Shown: positions 16,705-25,676, counted from the first letter of the stretch. The stretch is 64,000 bases of DNA from an uncultured Lachnospiraceae bacterium (GCA_900544445.1 UQVK01000001.1:1-64000), one strand, 5' to 3'. Made by a program: numbers and translations. The notes: generated from the letters alone by a model not told the origin.

Positions 16705-18354
16705 ATGAAAAAAGCAGGAAAAGCAACTGCTCTGGCACTTGCGGCGGCGATGCTCATTGCAGGCTGCGGTGGTCAGGGAGGCGCTGTGGAAACGGCGGGA
16801 ACCAGAAATGCAGAAGGAAAGTACGATCCGCAGATTACGATCACCATTGCCAAGCAGCTGGATGAAAATACCGGAAGATATGGAGACGGTGAAGATATCA
16901 ACAAAAACCCGATGGTGGATCTGGCAGTGGAAAAGCTCGGGATCAAAATGGAAACCACGCTGTTGGGCGGCGATGCATCCAACTATGACACCAAGCTGAG
17001 GCTGGCTCTCACGGGTTCCGAAGAGCTTCCCGACGTATTTCCGGTATACGGCACGCAGATGATCGCCGATATGATTGAATCCGGTCAGGTGAAGGCGATC
17101 GATGAAGACATTGAAAATTATATGCCGGACAGACTGAAGGAAATTTATGACCAGTATCCGGAAACCTTCTATCCGGTCACAAAGGACGGGAAAACTTACG
17201 GCATTGCCTGTGCTCCCTGTCTGACGGAAGGACAGGTGATGGTGATTCGGCAGGACTGGCTGGACAATCTCGGCCTTTCGGCCCCCACCAACATGGACGA
17301 ATTTGAGGAAGTGATCCAGGCGTTTACGGAAGACGATCCGGACGGAAACGGTCAGGACGATACCTATGGCTTTACTTATGCGGGCGACAGCATTTATAAT
17401 ACAGGATGGGTGGCTGATCCGGTTCCTCTGTTCTCCGCTTACGCCGGAAAATATCTGCCGGGCACCTGGCAGGAGGATGAGAATGGTCAGCTGGTGTACG
17501 GTTCCATTCAGGAAGGAAACAGAAAGACTCTGGAGAGAATGGCACAGTGGCATGCAAACGGCTGGATGTTCCAGGAGGCTGCCGCCACAGGCGCTTGGGA
17601 TGCGATGATGCAGTTTACGGAAGGCAAGGCGGGCATCTTCATCGGAAGGCCCTGGGCCATTGATTCGGTCAGAGACGTGACGACGGTTGCGCCGGATGCG
17701 GTCATTAAGGCTTATCCCAATATTCTTCAGGACAATGGAGACCCTACATACCAGACTGCGCAGGTGAACGACGGCTGGCTGATGTTCAGCAGTGACTTCA
17801 ATAATATGGAAGCCTTCTTCGTCTACTACGACTGGCTCTATGACGGAGCGTTCGGCACGGGAGATTTCCAGTATGGCTATCTGGAAGGGTATGATTATGA
17901 TATCGTGGACGGAGAAGTAGTGTTCGATTCCACCCTGTTTGATCCGCCGGTAACGGATCCCTTTATGCCCGGAAAATCAACGGTTTTGAAGAATTCGCCC
18001 GCGATTGATACCATGCAGCCTTATCTGGATATCAAAGAAGGAAAGACTGCGGAGAGCAGCGCTCAGATCAGGGCAGCCGCTACGTTTGAACAGGCCCCTG
18101 ATACGGCGGAAGGCTATGTGATTGCGGGAGAACACAGAGACGAGCTGATTTCCAATCTGTTCAATGGGGAACCCACGGAAACCATGAAGAAGAACTGGGA
18201 GCAGCTTCAGACCATGGAGAAGCAGACCTATACCAATATCATCTATGGAAACGAGCCCATTGAAGCTTTTGATACGTTTGTGGAAGAATGGAAGGCGCAG
18301 GGCGGGGATCAGATCACCGAAGAGGTAAACGCCTGGTATGAGACCGTAAAATAA
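16705..18354 (+). CDS. Extracellular solute-binding lipoprotein (family 1 sugar-binding)
   Basis: A 549-residue binding protein for the adjacent permeases. The signal peptide MKKAGKATALALAAAMLIAG ends in a lipobox LIAGC, so the mature protein is anchored at the outer face of the membrane. It contains RQDWLDNLGLSAPTNMDEF, a family-typical stretch, followed by DDPDGNGQDDTYGF, an EF-hand-like calcium loop seen in large LplA-type proteins. The long size (versus about 420 in classic sugar binders) also fits the LplA/YtcQ group. GAAGGAGG lies upstream of the ATG. A GC-rich hairpin without a T-run follows the stop, perhaps setting mRNA level relative to the kinase gene downstream. Confidence 0.93.
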   Translation: MKKAGKATALALAAAMLIAGCGGQGGAVETAGTRNAEGKYDPQITITIAKQLDENTGRYGDGEDINKNPMVDLAVEKLGIKMETTLLGGDASNYDTKLRLALTGSEELPDVFPVYGTQMIADMIESGQVKAIDEDIENYMPDRLKEIYDQYPETFYPVTKDGKTYGIACAPCLTEGQVMVIRQDWLDNLGLSAPTNMDEFEEVIQAFTEDDPDGNGQDDTYGFTYAGDSIYNTGWVADPVPLFSAYAGKYLPGTWQEDENGQLVYGSIQEGNRKTLERMAQWHANGWMFQEAAATGAWDAMMQFTEGKAGIFIGRPWAIDSVRDVTTVAPDAVIKAYPNILQDNGDPTYQTAQVNDGWLMFSSDFNNMEAFFVYYDWLYDGAFGTGDFQYGYLEGYDYDIVDGEVVFDSTLFDPPVTDPFMPGKSTVLKNSPAIDTMQPYLDIKEGKTAESSAQIRAAATFEQAPDTAEGYVIAGEHRDELISNLFNGEPTETMKKNWEQLQTMEKQTYTNIIYGNEPIEAFDTFVEEWKAQGGDQITEEVNAWYETVK

Positions 18355-18383
18355 CGATCGACGCAGATAGAAAAGCATGTCTG

Positions 18384-18411
18384 AGGGACTGCCGCAGAAG
18401 CGGCAGTCCCT
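18384..18411 (+). other. Hairpin without T-run after the first binding-protein gene
   Basis: AGGGACTGCCGC and GCGGCAGTCCCT form a perfect 12-bp stem with the loop AGAA. With no T-run it is more likely a 3'-end stabiliser or partial attenuator inside the operon than a full terminator. The second importer has an equivalent at 62329-62362. Confidence 0.6.
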
Positions 18412-18478
18412 GCCGTGCGTGAAAGAGGGAGCCGGAGGAAATCCAATGTGTCACTGACGCTCCGGAATGAGGATAGCC

Positions 18479-20167
18479 ATGAAAAAAATAAAATCCATCT
18501 ATATGATTTTCGTTTTCTTTTTTATTATGATCATAGTGAGCTTCCTGCTCCTGTATCATTACAGCGCCGCCAGCCTTCAGACCTCCCTCATGCGGGTGGC
18601 GCGGATTCAGATGGACTATGCGGAAAGCCTGCTGGAGCAGAAAAGTAACGAGATAGAAATAGAAGCGGATGGTATTCTGAACAGCAATAACTTCAGAGAA
18701 CTTCAGCTTATGGTTATGGAAGAATATGATCCTTATGAATACGTGATGGGCGTGAAAAACATCAAGGAATATTTGAACAGACGTCAGAAAAGTAATGTGG
18801 GAATGGCAGAATTCATTCTCTGCTGGCCGGAAACAGGAGATATTATAACTACGCTGAACAAAACGGAGGTAGACCCTTCGCTTCCGGAGATGGCAGCTGA
18901 CAACAGATGGATTTCCTATGGGAGAGATATTTATTTTGTCAAGAGATATTCCGCAGACTGGCTCATAAATGATGAGGAACCCTATCTTTTTATCAGAATG
19001 GATCAGGATTTTCTTTATAAAATAAAAACAATGGCATCCGGAATTGGAACAGGAGGAATTCTGATGTTACTGCCGGATAAGACGAGTCTGTTTTCCGTTA
19101 ATGAGGAAGAAAGAGCGTTATTAGATCAGCTTGCAGCCCGAAATGAAAAAACGGAATTTGAGATATCTGTCGGCAGAGACAGGTATCAAATCATCAAGCT
19201 TGGCATAGCACAGAACGGACTGGAACTGGTAGCCTATTATCCGATCAGGGAGATGATGAAGCCGGTTCGGAATATCATGGGGATTATGGCAAGGATGCTG
19301 GGAGTGATTCTTGCGGTGGGATTCATTTTTATGGTTCTGTATTACAAAAATATTCTGCTGCAGCTTAGAATCCTTACGGAGAAGCTGAAACAGGTAGAAA
19401 ACGGAGATTTTAGCGCACGAATCACAGATCTTCCGGACAATGAATTTTCTTATGTATTTGAGCAATTTAATGAAATGGCACGAAGGATTGGAGAGCTGGT
19501 TGAATCTACACTGAAAGAGCAGCAGCTGAGAAACCAGGCGGAGCTGAGGCAGCTTCAGCTTCAGATTAATCCTCATTTTCTTTATAACAGTCTTTCTTAT
19601 ATCGTGACAGTCGCAGACAGGCCGCAGGCGGTGACAGAAATGGCGATGCATCTTGCAAGCTATTACAGATACTGCACCAGAAACAGATCGGTCACCACGA
19701 TAGGCGAAGAGGTTCTGTACGCGAAGGCATATCTTTCCATTATGGCAATGCGGAAAAGCATGGAATATCATATCAGCATGCCGGAAGAGCTTGAACACGT
19801 TTCGATCATTCCCCTGATTTTACAGCCCATTATTGAAAACGCGGTCGAACATGCCATTGAGGAGAGGGAAAACGCGAAATACATTTATGTGAAAATATAC
19901 AGGCTTCCGGATTCTTCCATCCGGTTTGAGATTTCAGATGACGGAAACGGCTTAACGGAAGAAGAAACGCATCGGCTTCTTCAGAGCCTCAATAAGAAGG
20001 AACGGAATGAAAATGGAAGCGTTGGCCTGTGGAACGTAAACCAGAGACTGGTAAACTATTATGATAAATCGGCCGGACTGCGGTTTGGCAAAAGCATATG
20101 GGGAGGACTGTCGGTTTCCTTTACCATTTTACCGAGGAGTGTGGAAGATGAGGGTGTTGATCGCTGA
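18479..20167 (+). CDS. Sensor histidine kinase, YesM-like
   Basis: A 562-residue membrane kinase. A first membrane segment lies at about 6-28 (YMIFVFFFIMIIVSFLLLYH); an extracellular sensor domain follows to about 260; a second segment (IMARMLGVILAVGFIFMVLY) is near 268-288; then comes a HAMP domain (LKQVENGDFSARI). The phosphoacceptor is H366 in LQLQINPHFLYNSLSY, the motif of the His_kinase/LytS-YesM class. The ATP-binding part has the N box in ILQPIIENAVEHAIE and SDDGNGLT. ATG 18479 is chosen because TGAGGA lies five bases upstream. It overlaps the regulator gene by 20 bases. It probably senses a sugar or a state of the importer upstream. Confidence 0.93.
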   Translation: MKKIKSIYMIFVFFFIMIIVSFLLLYHYSAASLQTSLMRVARIQMDYAESLLEQKSNEIEIEADGILNSNNFRELQLMVMEEYDPYEYVMGVKNIKEYLNRRQKSNVGMAEFILCWPETGDIITTLNKTEVDPSLPEMAADNRWISYGRDIYFVKRYSADWLINDEEPYLFIRMDQDFLYKIKTMASGIGTGGILMLLPDKTSLFSVNEEERALLDQLAARNEKTEFEISVGRDRYQIIKLGIAQNGLELVAYYPIREMMKPVRNIMGIMARMLGVILAVGFIFMVLYYKNILLQLRILTEKLKQVENGDFSARITDLPDNEFSYVFEQFNEMARRIGELVESTLKEQQLRNQAELRQLQLQINPHFLYNSLSYIVTVADRPQAVTEMAMHLASYYRYCTRNRSVTTIGEEVLYAKAYLSIMAMRKSMEYHISMPEELEHVSIIPLILQPIIENAVEHAIEERENAKYIYVKIYRLPDSSIRFEISDDGNGLTEEETHRLLQSLNKKERNENGSVGLWNVNQRLVNYYDKSAGLRFGKSIWGGLSVSFTILPRSVEDEGVDR

Positions 20168-20897
20168 TGATGAAAATTATATGCTGGAATATCTGAAAAA
20201 GCTTGTGGACTGGAGCACATACGGATTTGAACAGGTACTTACCGCAGGCGGCGGTTCCCTTGCCAGGGACCTTCTCGAAGAATACAGGCCGGAGCTTCTC
20301 ATCACGGACATCAGGATGCCCCGTATTTCAGGCCTGGACCTGTGCGCGTTGGTTGAGGGAAAAGGATATCAGACGAAAATCATCATCGTTTCAGGCTACG
20401 GAGAGTTCGAATACGCCAAACAGGCCCTCCGCTACGGCGTATCGGAATATCTGGTAAAGCCCGTATTGAAAAAGGATATGGAGGAAACGCTGGAAAGGCT
20501 GCTGAGAAATAATCTGGTTCAAAAGGAGAAAAAAGAGGAAAGCGGGGAAGAGAGCGGAGACAGAAAATCACTAATTACATATGTTAAAAAATATGTGTAT
20601 GAGAATTTTGACAAACCGCTGTCCCTTGATATTCTGGGAGAGGCGGTCCACTTACATCCGGCTTACCTCTCAAAGATCTTTAAAGAGGAAACGAATATCA
20701 ATCTTTCCAACTATATTACAGATATCCGGATGCAGAAAGCGGCCGAGCTTCTGGAGCAGACGGGCCTGAAGGTGAATGAGATCATGTATCTGACCGGCTA
20801 TCGGAAGAGCCAGCATTTCACAAAGCTTTTTAAAGAAAAATTTGGTGTGACGCCCATGGAATACCGTAGAAAAAAACAGATCAGTACGGTAGAATAG
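20148..20897 (+). CDS. Response regulator with AraC-type DNA-binding domain, YesN-like
   Basis: A 249-residue protein. The receiver domain (about 1-120) has the acidic pair in LIADDENYMLEY, the phosphorylation site D54 in LLITDIRMPRISG, and the late Lys in SEYLVKPVLKKD. The C-terminal AraC domain (about 150-245) shows two helix-turn-helix units: LGEAVHLHPAYLSKIFKEE and VNEIMYLTGYRKSQHFTKLF, then FGVTPMEYRR. The start ATG 20148 lies within the kinase gene, behind GAGGAGTGTGGAAG, so the two are translationally coupled. It most likely activates the importer promoter, where 20-bp-spaced direct repeats are present. That target is inferred. Confidence 0.94.
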   Translation: MRVLIADDENYMLEYLKKLVDWSTYGFEQVLTAGGGSLARDLLEEYRPELLITDIRMPRISGLDLCALVEGKGYQTKIIIVSGYGEFEYAKQALRYGVSEYLVKPVLKKDMEETLERLLRNNLVQKEKKEESGEESGDRKSLITYVKKYVYENFDKPLSLDILGEAVHLHPAYLSKIFKEETNINLSNYITDIRMQKAAELLEQTGLKVNEIMYLTGYRKSQHFTKLFKEKFGVTPMEYRRKKQISTVE

Positions 20898-20936
20898 GGG
20901 AAGGAAAGAAGACTTTGCCAAAGGAAATATGAGTTT

Positions 20937-21968
20937 ATGAGCATGAGCGTGAGAAAAGCGGGAAAAAAACGAAGCGTCATAAAGCCTGCCCTGTGCTTCC
21001 TTCTCTGCGCGGCCTTTCTTTCCGGCTGTCTGTCCGGGAGCGGGACGGGGCCGGGGAGCGCAGCCCTGAAAACCATAAAGGAAGATACGGATGTCAGGGA
21101 AAGCGCCGGAGAACCGCAGACAGGGCAGGAAACCGCCGTCTCAGGTCCGGCAGAACGGCTGACGGAAAGGGCGAAGAAGAGCCTCGAAGAGAAGCGGCAG
21201 CCACAGATCATGGAGACGGACTGGTCGGAATATTTTCAGGGGCTAAACGGCACCGCCGTTCTGTATGACGCAGAAGAAAACAGATATCTTGTATACAATC
21301 CTGAGCTGGCGGAGACGAGAAGATCGCCCTGTTCCACCTTTAAAATCATCTCTTCTCTGCTGGCGTTGGAAAACGGCGTGATTGATCCGGAAAATTCTGT
21401 CCGGAAATGGAGCGGGGAATACTTCTGGAACGGGGAATGGAACCGGGATATCGGTTTTGAGGATGCCTTTCATGCCTCCTGCGTCTGGTACTTCCGGCAG
21501 GTGGTGGATGACATCGGAAAGGAACGGATGCAGGAGGGGCTGGATGCGCTACGGTACGGAAACTGCGATATCTCCGACTGGGAGGGCAGTCTGAATACCA
21601 ATAACAGCAACCGGGCGCTGACGGGCTTCTGGATCGAATCCTCTCTGAAGATTTCTCCGAGGGAGCAGACAGAAGTGATGGAACGGATTTTCGGGGAAGA
21701 TGGATATGCCTCGGCAGCAACCGGGGAAAGGCTGAAGCAGGTCATGCTCCTGCAGGAAGAAGACGGGCTTTCCATTTACGGGAAAACGGGGATGGGAAAG
21801 GCGTCCGGCGTTACGGTGGATGCCTGGTATACGGGCTTTGCCGAAACGCCGGAGGGAAACCGGTACTTCTGCGTCTGGCTGGGACAGACGGACGGGGCGG
21901 AGGTGACCAGCGTGAAGGCAAGGGAAATCGCGGTCCGCATGATCAATGATCACTGGAGGATGGAGTGA
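20937..21968 (+). CDS. Class D beta-lactamase-like lipoprotein
   Basis: A 343-residue serine acyl-transfer enzyme of the penicillin-recognising superfamily. All class D landmarks can be seen: the nucleophile tetrad STFK (S133-K136), SCV (S181-V183), YGN (207-209), the family stretch GFWIESSLKISPREQ, and KTG (283-285). An N-terminal signal with the lipobox AFLSGC (Cys 31) indicates membrane anchoring, followed by a linker of about 60 residues. Enzymes like this hydrolyse beta-lactams. A role as a BlaR-type sensor is less likely, because no membrane signalling domain is present. It begins 39 bp after the YesN-like gene and sits next to a peptidoglycan glycosyltransferase gene. Actual activity is unproven. 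Confidence 0.85.
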   Translation: MSMSVRKAGKKRSVIKPALCFLLCAAFLSGCLSGSGTGPGSAALKTIKEDTDVRESAGEPQTGQETAVSGPAERLTERAKKSLEEKRQPQIMETDWSEYFQGLNGTAVLYDAEENRYLVYNPELAETRRSPCSTFKIISSLLALENGVIDPENSVRKWSGEYFWNGEWNRDIGFEDAFHASCVWYFRQVVDDIGKERMQEGLDALRYGNCDISDWEGSLNTNNSNRALTGFWIESSLKISPREQTEVMERIFGEDGYASAATGERLKQVMLLQEEDGLSIYGKTGMGKASGVTVDAWYTGFAETPEGNRYFCVWLGQTDGAEVTSVKAREIAVRMINDHWRME

Positions 21969-22028
21969 ACCCGGACGGATATTTTCTGAGCATTTTGTGA
22001 AACCTTTCTGTTTGCAGGCCTTCCGCAC

Positions 22029-22058
22029 TTGATAGAACCTCCCTCTTTGTGTTACACT
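22029..22058 (+). promoter_or_regulatory. Promoter for the glycosyltransferase gene
   Basis: The -35 TTGATA (22029-22034) and -10 TACACT (22053-22058) are separated by 18 bp, 37 bp upstream of ATG 22096. Confidence 0.55.
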
Positions 22059-22095
22059 AATCCGGCAGTAAGTAAAAACCGGAAGAGGAAGCAAG

Positions 22096-22932
22096 ATGCG
22101 TTTTTTAAAGAAACTGATCCTTTTTACCCTGCTGGTTCTGTTTGCCGGCGCCGCCGTGGTGGGCGGCAGGCTGATCTGGCAGGGATATCAGATATATAAA
22201 CAGGTGACGGGAGAAGAGTCCCTTTCCGAAAAAGTGGCGGAAATCCGGTCCAATCCCCATTATACCACGCTGGACGAGCTGCCGCAGACCTATAAGGATG
22301 CGGTGGTCGCAGTGGAGGACAGCCGTTTTTATAAACACGGCGGCCTGGACCTGATTTCCACAGGCCGGGCGGTCGTCATCAACCTGCGGGAAGGAGAACT
22401 TGCGGAGGGCGGAAGCACCATTACCCAGCAGCTTGCCAAGAACATGTATTTTACCCAGGAAAAGAAATTTCTCCGTAAGGTGGCGGAGTTGTTTGTGGCC
22501 TTTGATCTGGAGCGGGATTATACCAAGGATGAGATTCTGGAGCTGTATCTGAACACCATCTATTTTGGCAGCGGCTATTACTGCGTTTATGATGCGGCGG
22601 AGGGATATTTCGGAAAGGAGCCCTCTCAGATGACCGATTATGAGAGCACTCTGCTGGCGGGAATCCCAAACGCGCCTTCCGTTTATTCCCTCACCAACAG
22701 CCCAGAGCTGGCTGCGCAGAGGCAAAAGACGGTTCTGGAGTGTATGGTACAGCAGGATTACATCACACAGGAGCAGGCGGATGAGATTCTGGCGGAGGGA
22801 AAATTCTGCCGGACGGAGAGATTCAGCAGGCGGGAGAGGAATAAGATTGAAATGAAAGAAATCCTGCAAAATGAGCAGATACTTCGACAGAAACTGACAG
22901 CGGCTCTGCAAAAAAAGAACGCTCACAGGTAA
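22096..22932 (+). CDS. Monofunctional peptidoglycan glycosyltransferase (GT51)
   Basis: A 278-residue membrane enzyme that polymerises lipid II into glycan strands outside the membrane. One N-terminal membrane segment (about 6-28) precedes the GT51 domain. Motif 1 is AVEDSRFYKHGGLD with catalytic E74. Motif 2 is GGSTITQQLAKNMYFT. Motif 3 carries RKVAELFVAFDLE, then KDEILELYLNTIYFG with the second acidic residue nearby, and later LLAGIPNAPSVYS. It lacks a transpeptidase domain, unlike class A PBPs, and is the length expected for MtgA-like enzymes. ATG 22096 has GGAAGAGGAAG upstream. It overlaps the convergent membrane-protein gene by 10 bp. Confidence 0.93.
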   Translation: MRFLKKLILFTLLVLFAGAAVVGGRLIWQGYQIYKQVTGEESLSEKVAEIRSNPHYTTLDELPQTYKDAVVAVEDSRFYKHGGLDLISTGRAVVINLREGELAEGGSTITQQLAKNMYFTQEKKFLRKVAELFVAFDLERDYTKDEILELYLNTIYFGSGYYCVYDAAEGYFGKEPSQMTDYESTLLAGIPNAPSVYSLTNSPELAAQRQKTVLECMVQQDYITQEQADEILAEGKFCRTERFSRRERNKIEMKEILQNEQILRQKLTAALQKKNAHR

Positions 22933-24347
22933 TGAGGCACCATCACCAGAAAAACGGAATAGAACAGAGCCGCGATGGTAAAGAGGATCACGATGCCTCC
23001 TGTCACGGCAGAGATATAAGAGGAAAGCGCGCGCAGCTTCAGATGGTCACATAGTGACTGAAGCAGGTGCGCGGCTTTTTTTTCGCCCAGTGTCACCAGG
23101 TACATGAAGGCAGGAAGCATGGGCAGCAGGTATCTTCCCTGCGGCTGAAAATCCCAGGTATAGGAATAGATCACGCACAGAAAGATGGGAATCAGGCAGG
23201 TGAGCACCATGACAGCGTTGGTAAAAAGCCGGTGTCCTCTGTCCATCCAGGTTAGATACAGCCCCTGGCCCACAGGAAACAGGGCGGCGATCAGCCCGAT
23301 GCCGAAGAGCCAGTAGTATGCGTTATAAATATAATAATGGGTGGGCAGGTTCATGGGGCCGAACATGGCCACAAAGCTGCGGCAGAGCAGGGTGAAAAAG
23401 TCGGTGCCAAACACCATGGAAAAGACGCTTACACCCATGCCCTGATAAGTGGTCCGCAGGAGCGGATGGTATTCCGGCAGGCACGTTTCGGCGACACAGG
23501 CGTTTCTTGCTGAAATGCCAAGAAAATCTCCATGATAGAGAACCGCGTTCCGGATAAACCACCAGCCCGCTCCGAGAAGGACGATGGCGCTGATGAAAAG
23601 TCCCTTTTTCAAAAGGGGAACCAGGTGGATGTGAAAACGTTCCTTCGGGAAGGCGGTTCCGTCCGGAAGGATGGTCCCGGCCTGCATCCGGCTGACAAAG
23701 GCGGAAATGAAAAGAAAGATAACCGCAATCACCGCACCATAGGCATTGTAATAGGAGAGAGCGCACAGAATGATACCGACGGCGAGGCGGATGCAGACAG
23801 GGCGGCGGAATCCGTCCCGCAGGCCGCTCAGAGCCTCTGTAAGCATCATCATGACGGAGAAAATGGCACAGGAGTCCGTATTCACATAGGTATGGATGAA
23901 AATGCTCTGGGGCAGAAAAACGGCAAGACAGGAAAAGACCCACTGCGAAAGCCGGTCGGGAAACAGCAGCCTGGACAGCCTTCTGACGTAAATGGCCGCG
24001 CCGAGCCCAAACAGGGCATTTACCAGCCGCGCCGAAACCAGGAGAACGTCAAAACGGTCGGTGAAGAGACGGAGAAACCATAAAAGATACCCCTGCAGAA
24101 TGTAGGTCAGCATGGGCTGGAAGGCATAGGAGCCGCCATAGCCCGGAATCAGGACCGCAGGGTCATCTCCTTTAGGGAGCCGTCCGTTCTGCGCGATGTA
24201 CCAGACGATCCGGAAACGGTTGATTTCGTCCGGCCCTTCTCCAAAGGGCTGTATGAAGATGAACGCCATCATACACAGAAGTGCGAAGGCGAAAAACAGC
24301 AGATCATAAAAAAGATCGTTCTTGAAGATGCTTCGTACCTTGGTCAT
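22923..24347 (-). CDS. Multi-pass membrane protein, GT-C glycosyltransferase-like (DUF2142-like)
   Basis: A 474-residue protein with about ten or more hydrophobic segments. The first outer loop contains FGEGPDEINRFRIVWY, matching the x-P-D-E loop near the first membrane helix of GT-C/DUF2142 proteins, where acidic residues bind a lipid-linked sugar donor. Later loops contain FQPMLTYILQGYLLWF and FLPQSIFIHTYVNTDSCAIF. These families transfer sugars from polyprenyl-phosphate donors to wall polymers or proteins. The exact substrate is unknown and the GT-C assignment is moderate. It is transcribed toward the glycosyltransferase gene; its upstream region (24348-24500) is packed with hairpins. Confidence 0.7.
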   Translation of the reverse strand: MTKVRSIFKNDLFYDLLFFAFALLCMMAFIFIQPFGEGPDEINRFRIVWYIAQNGRLPKGDDPAVLIPGYGGSYAFQPMLTYILQGYLLWFLRLFTDRFDVLLVSARLVNALFGLGAAIYVRRLSRLLFPDRLSQWVFSCLAVFLPQSIFIHTYVNTDSCAIFSVMMMLTEALSGLRDGFRRPVCIRLAVGIILCALSYYNAYGAVIAVIFLFISAFVSRMQAGTILPDGTAFPKERFHIHLVPLLKKGLFISAIVLLGAGWWFIRNAVLYHGDFLGISARNACVAETCLPEYHPLLRTTYQGMGVSVFSMVFGTDFFTLLCRSFVAMFGPMNLPTHYYIYNAYYWLFGIGLIAALFPVGQGLYLTWMDRGHRLFTNAVMVLTCLIPIFLCVIYSYTWDFQPQGRYLLPMLPAFMYLVTLGEKKAAHLLQSLCDHLKLRALSSYISAVTGGIVILFTIAALFYSVFLVMVPHYL

Positions 24348-24500
24348 TTTTTCCTCTATGCCGAAGCGTTTTACGCTGAGGCACGCGCGCCGAACCTCCA
24401 GTTCGGCGCTGCGATAACGGGATTTGCGACGCTTCGGCGCAAATCCTGATTGAAAAATGCGCTATCGAGCGCATTTTTCAATCTTGTCCTCTGCGCCGGA
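24348..24500. repeat. Hairpin array upstream of the GT-C-like gene
   Basis: Three clean stems lie in a row: GCGCCGAAC/GTTCGGCGC at 24387-24409, GGATTTGCG/CGCAAATCC at 24420-24446, and ATTGAAAAATGCGC with its exact complement at 24449-24482 (14 bp, 6-nt loop). In addition TGCCGAAGCGT near 24359 can pair with ACGCTTCGGC near 24429. No coding frame was found. Confidence 0.65.
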
Positions 24501-24597
24501 GGAAGCGCTTCCTGCCGCACGCATTTTGCCTGAAGTCAGAATAGGAAGATTCTACTCCCATTATAAACATTCCGGTCCGGCGGTGTCCAGTGAAAAG

Positions 24598-24641
24598 TGA
24601 GGCGCATGGGTGATTGTGGTGAGGCGCATGGGTGATTGTGG
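24598..24641. repeat. 22-bp exact tandem duplication
   Basis: TGAGGCGCATGGGTGATTGTGG occurs twice in succession (24598-24619 and 24620-24641). It lies between the hairpin array and the broken PBECR4-like gene. Confidence 0.85.
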
Positions 24642-24664
24642 ATATAAAGGAAGACATGTTTATT

Positions 24665-25247
24665 TCATGGTTTGTTAGAAAACAGCTCGTCATCAAGCAA
24701 TTCTCTGATTTTGTCCGGAAGGTCTTCCAAATGAGAAGAAGAATTCATGAATAAAAGATCTGTATATTTTTTCTTATCGTTCGGCTTTGAAAAGATATGG
24801 GTTACCTCATATGCCTGTTTGCTTTTCCGTTTCATCTGTTTCCATATTCATGCAGATGGAAAAATTAAGATCAGTTGTTCCGAATTTATACGTTCGTGTA
24901 TTCGTTATAATTTCTTCCAACATAAAGCTTTCAGAGCCGGCTAATGTTGCAACTTCATTTATGTGTTTGAGCTTTTTCAGGCAGAGACCATAGGGATGTT
25001 TAGAACTGAAAAAAATATGGCTGGACTGTAGCTTGTTGTTTACGGCATTATGAAAAAAACGTTTGGCGGATAAAATTGTTTCAACCCCGGTCAGATGTCT
25101 GAAGTGTTGTACCTTATATAGAACCTCTATACATTGTCCTTCAAATACATACAGAAATTTTTTCCCAACCAGATATTTTTTATAAGATTTTGCCGCTGAT
25201 TCTATCTGGCTTATTATTTTATTTTTATTTTCCTGTTTTTTTCTCAT
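24665..25247 (-). pseudogene. PBECR4-like nuclease-fold protein, frameshifted
   Basis: Read on the minus strand from ATG 25247, the first frame gives about 146 residues including KKYLVGKKFLYVFEGQCIEV, HLTGVETILSAKRFF, KLQSSHIFFSSKHPYGLCL, FMLEEIITNTRTYKFGTTDL and FSICMNME, then stops near 24807. The expected C-terminus continues in a second frame: KQAYEVTHIFSKPNDKKKYT, then a tail ending ELFSNKP before TGA at 24665-24667. A one-base indel near 24810-24850 would join them. The pattern resembles the PBECR4 (barnase/EndoU/ColicinE5/RelE-like) domain of mobile elements and phage; the identification is from memory. The surrounding DNA is AT-rich compared with its neighbours, suggesting transfer. 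Either the gene is decayed or the read has an error. Confidence 0.6.
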
Positions 25248-25426
25248 ACGCTTAACCCTGTATGGTATATCATTTGTAAAAAAACGCTGGATAACATATA
25301 GTCATCCAGCGTATAAATCAAATAAGCGGTTTTATGCTGGCTGTCAGCCTGGATACCCTTCCGAGTATCTGAAAAGTGCTGATACTTAATCTCCTCAGCC
25401 GGAGTACAGCTTTTACGTGCCGCCAC
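25244..25426 (-). CDS. Small ORF overlapping the PBECR4-like start
   Basis: A 60-codon frame whose TGA overlaps the ATG of the PBECR4-like gene in an ATGA arrangement, as in coupled gene pairs. Its product (MAARKSCTPAEEIKYQHFSD and a tail ending MIYHTGLSV) matches no family I recognise. No strong ribosome site is seen. It may be a real partner, a remnant, or chance. Confidence 0.3.
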   Translation of the reverse strand: MAARKSCTPAEEIKYQHFSDTRKGIQADSQHKTAYLIYTLDDYMLSSVFLQMIYHTGLSV

Positions 25427-25500
25427 ACGGAATCCTTTGATTCACTGATATTATGCTCAGAAATACGGCCAATATCAACAGATTTTCAGAAAAAAACAGC

Positions 25501-25529
25501 TTGTCATAAAATTCAGGATAGGATATACT
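25501..25529 (+). promoter_or_regulatory. Promoter of the ZTP-controlled purine genes
   Basis: The -35 TTGTCA (25501-25506), a 17-bp spacer and the -10 TATACT (25524-25529) would start a transcript just before the ZTP aptamer. Confidence 0.7.
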
Positions 25530-25567
25530 ACAGATAGAAACGGGCGGGCACCATGCTTCGTCCATTA

Positions 25568-25676
25568 AAGCAGTACATACGACTGGCGGATTGGTGGAGC
25601 ACCACAGGGAGTATGTATGAAGGAAACCGGCCGCCTGGGTACCCGTATGTGAGTAACCAGGCGGTATTTTTATTCA
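25568..25676 (+). promoter_or_regulatory. ZTP riboswitch (pfl motif) with terminator
   Basis: The aptamer core ACTGGCGGATTGGTGGAGCA is followed by CCACAGGGAG, and a P1 stem pairs CATAC (25576-25580) with GTATG (25611-25615). The pseudoknot/P3 element GGCCGCCTGGGTA follows at about 25629-25641. These are the conserved blocks of the pfl motif, known to bind ZTP/ZMP. CCGCCTGGGTAC (25631-25642) also pairs with GTAACCAGGCGG (25653-25664) before TATTTTTA, an intrinsic terminator that competes with the aptamer. Ligand binding should therefore allow read-through. The downstream genes consume AICAR (ZMP), which fits exactly. Confidence 0.93.

Noticed and set aside
24747..24993. Two short plus-strand frames opposite the PBECR4-like gene
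   Set aside because: Both lie opposite the better-supported minus-strand frame and have no ribosome site.
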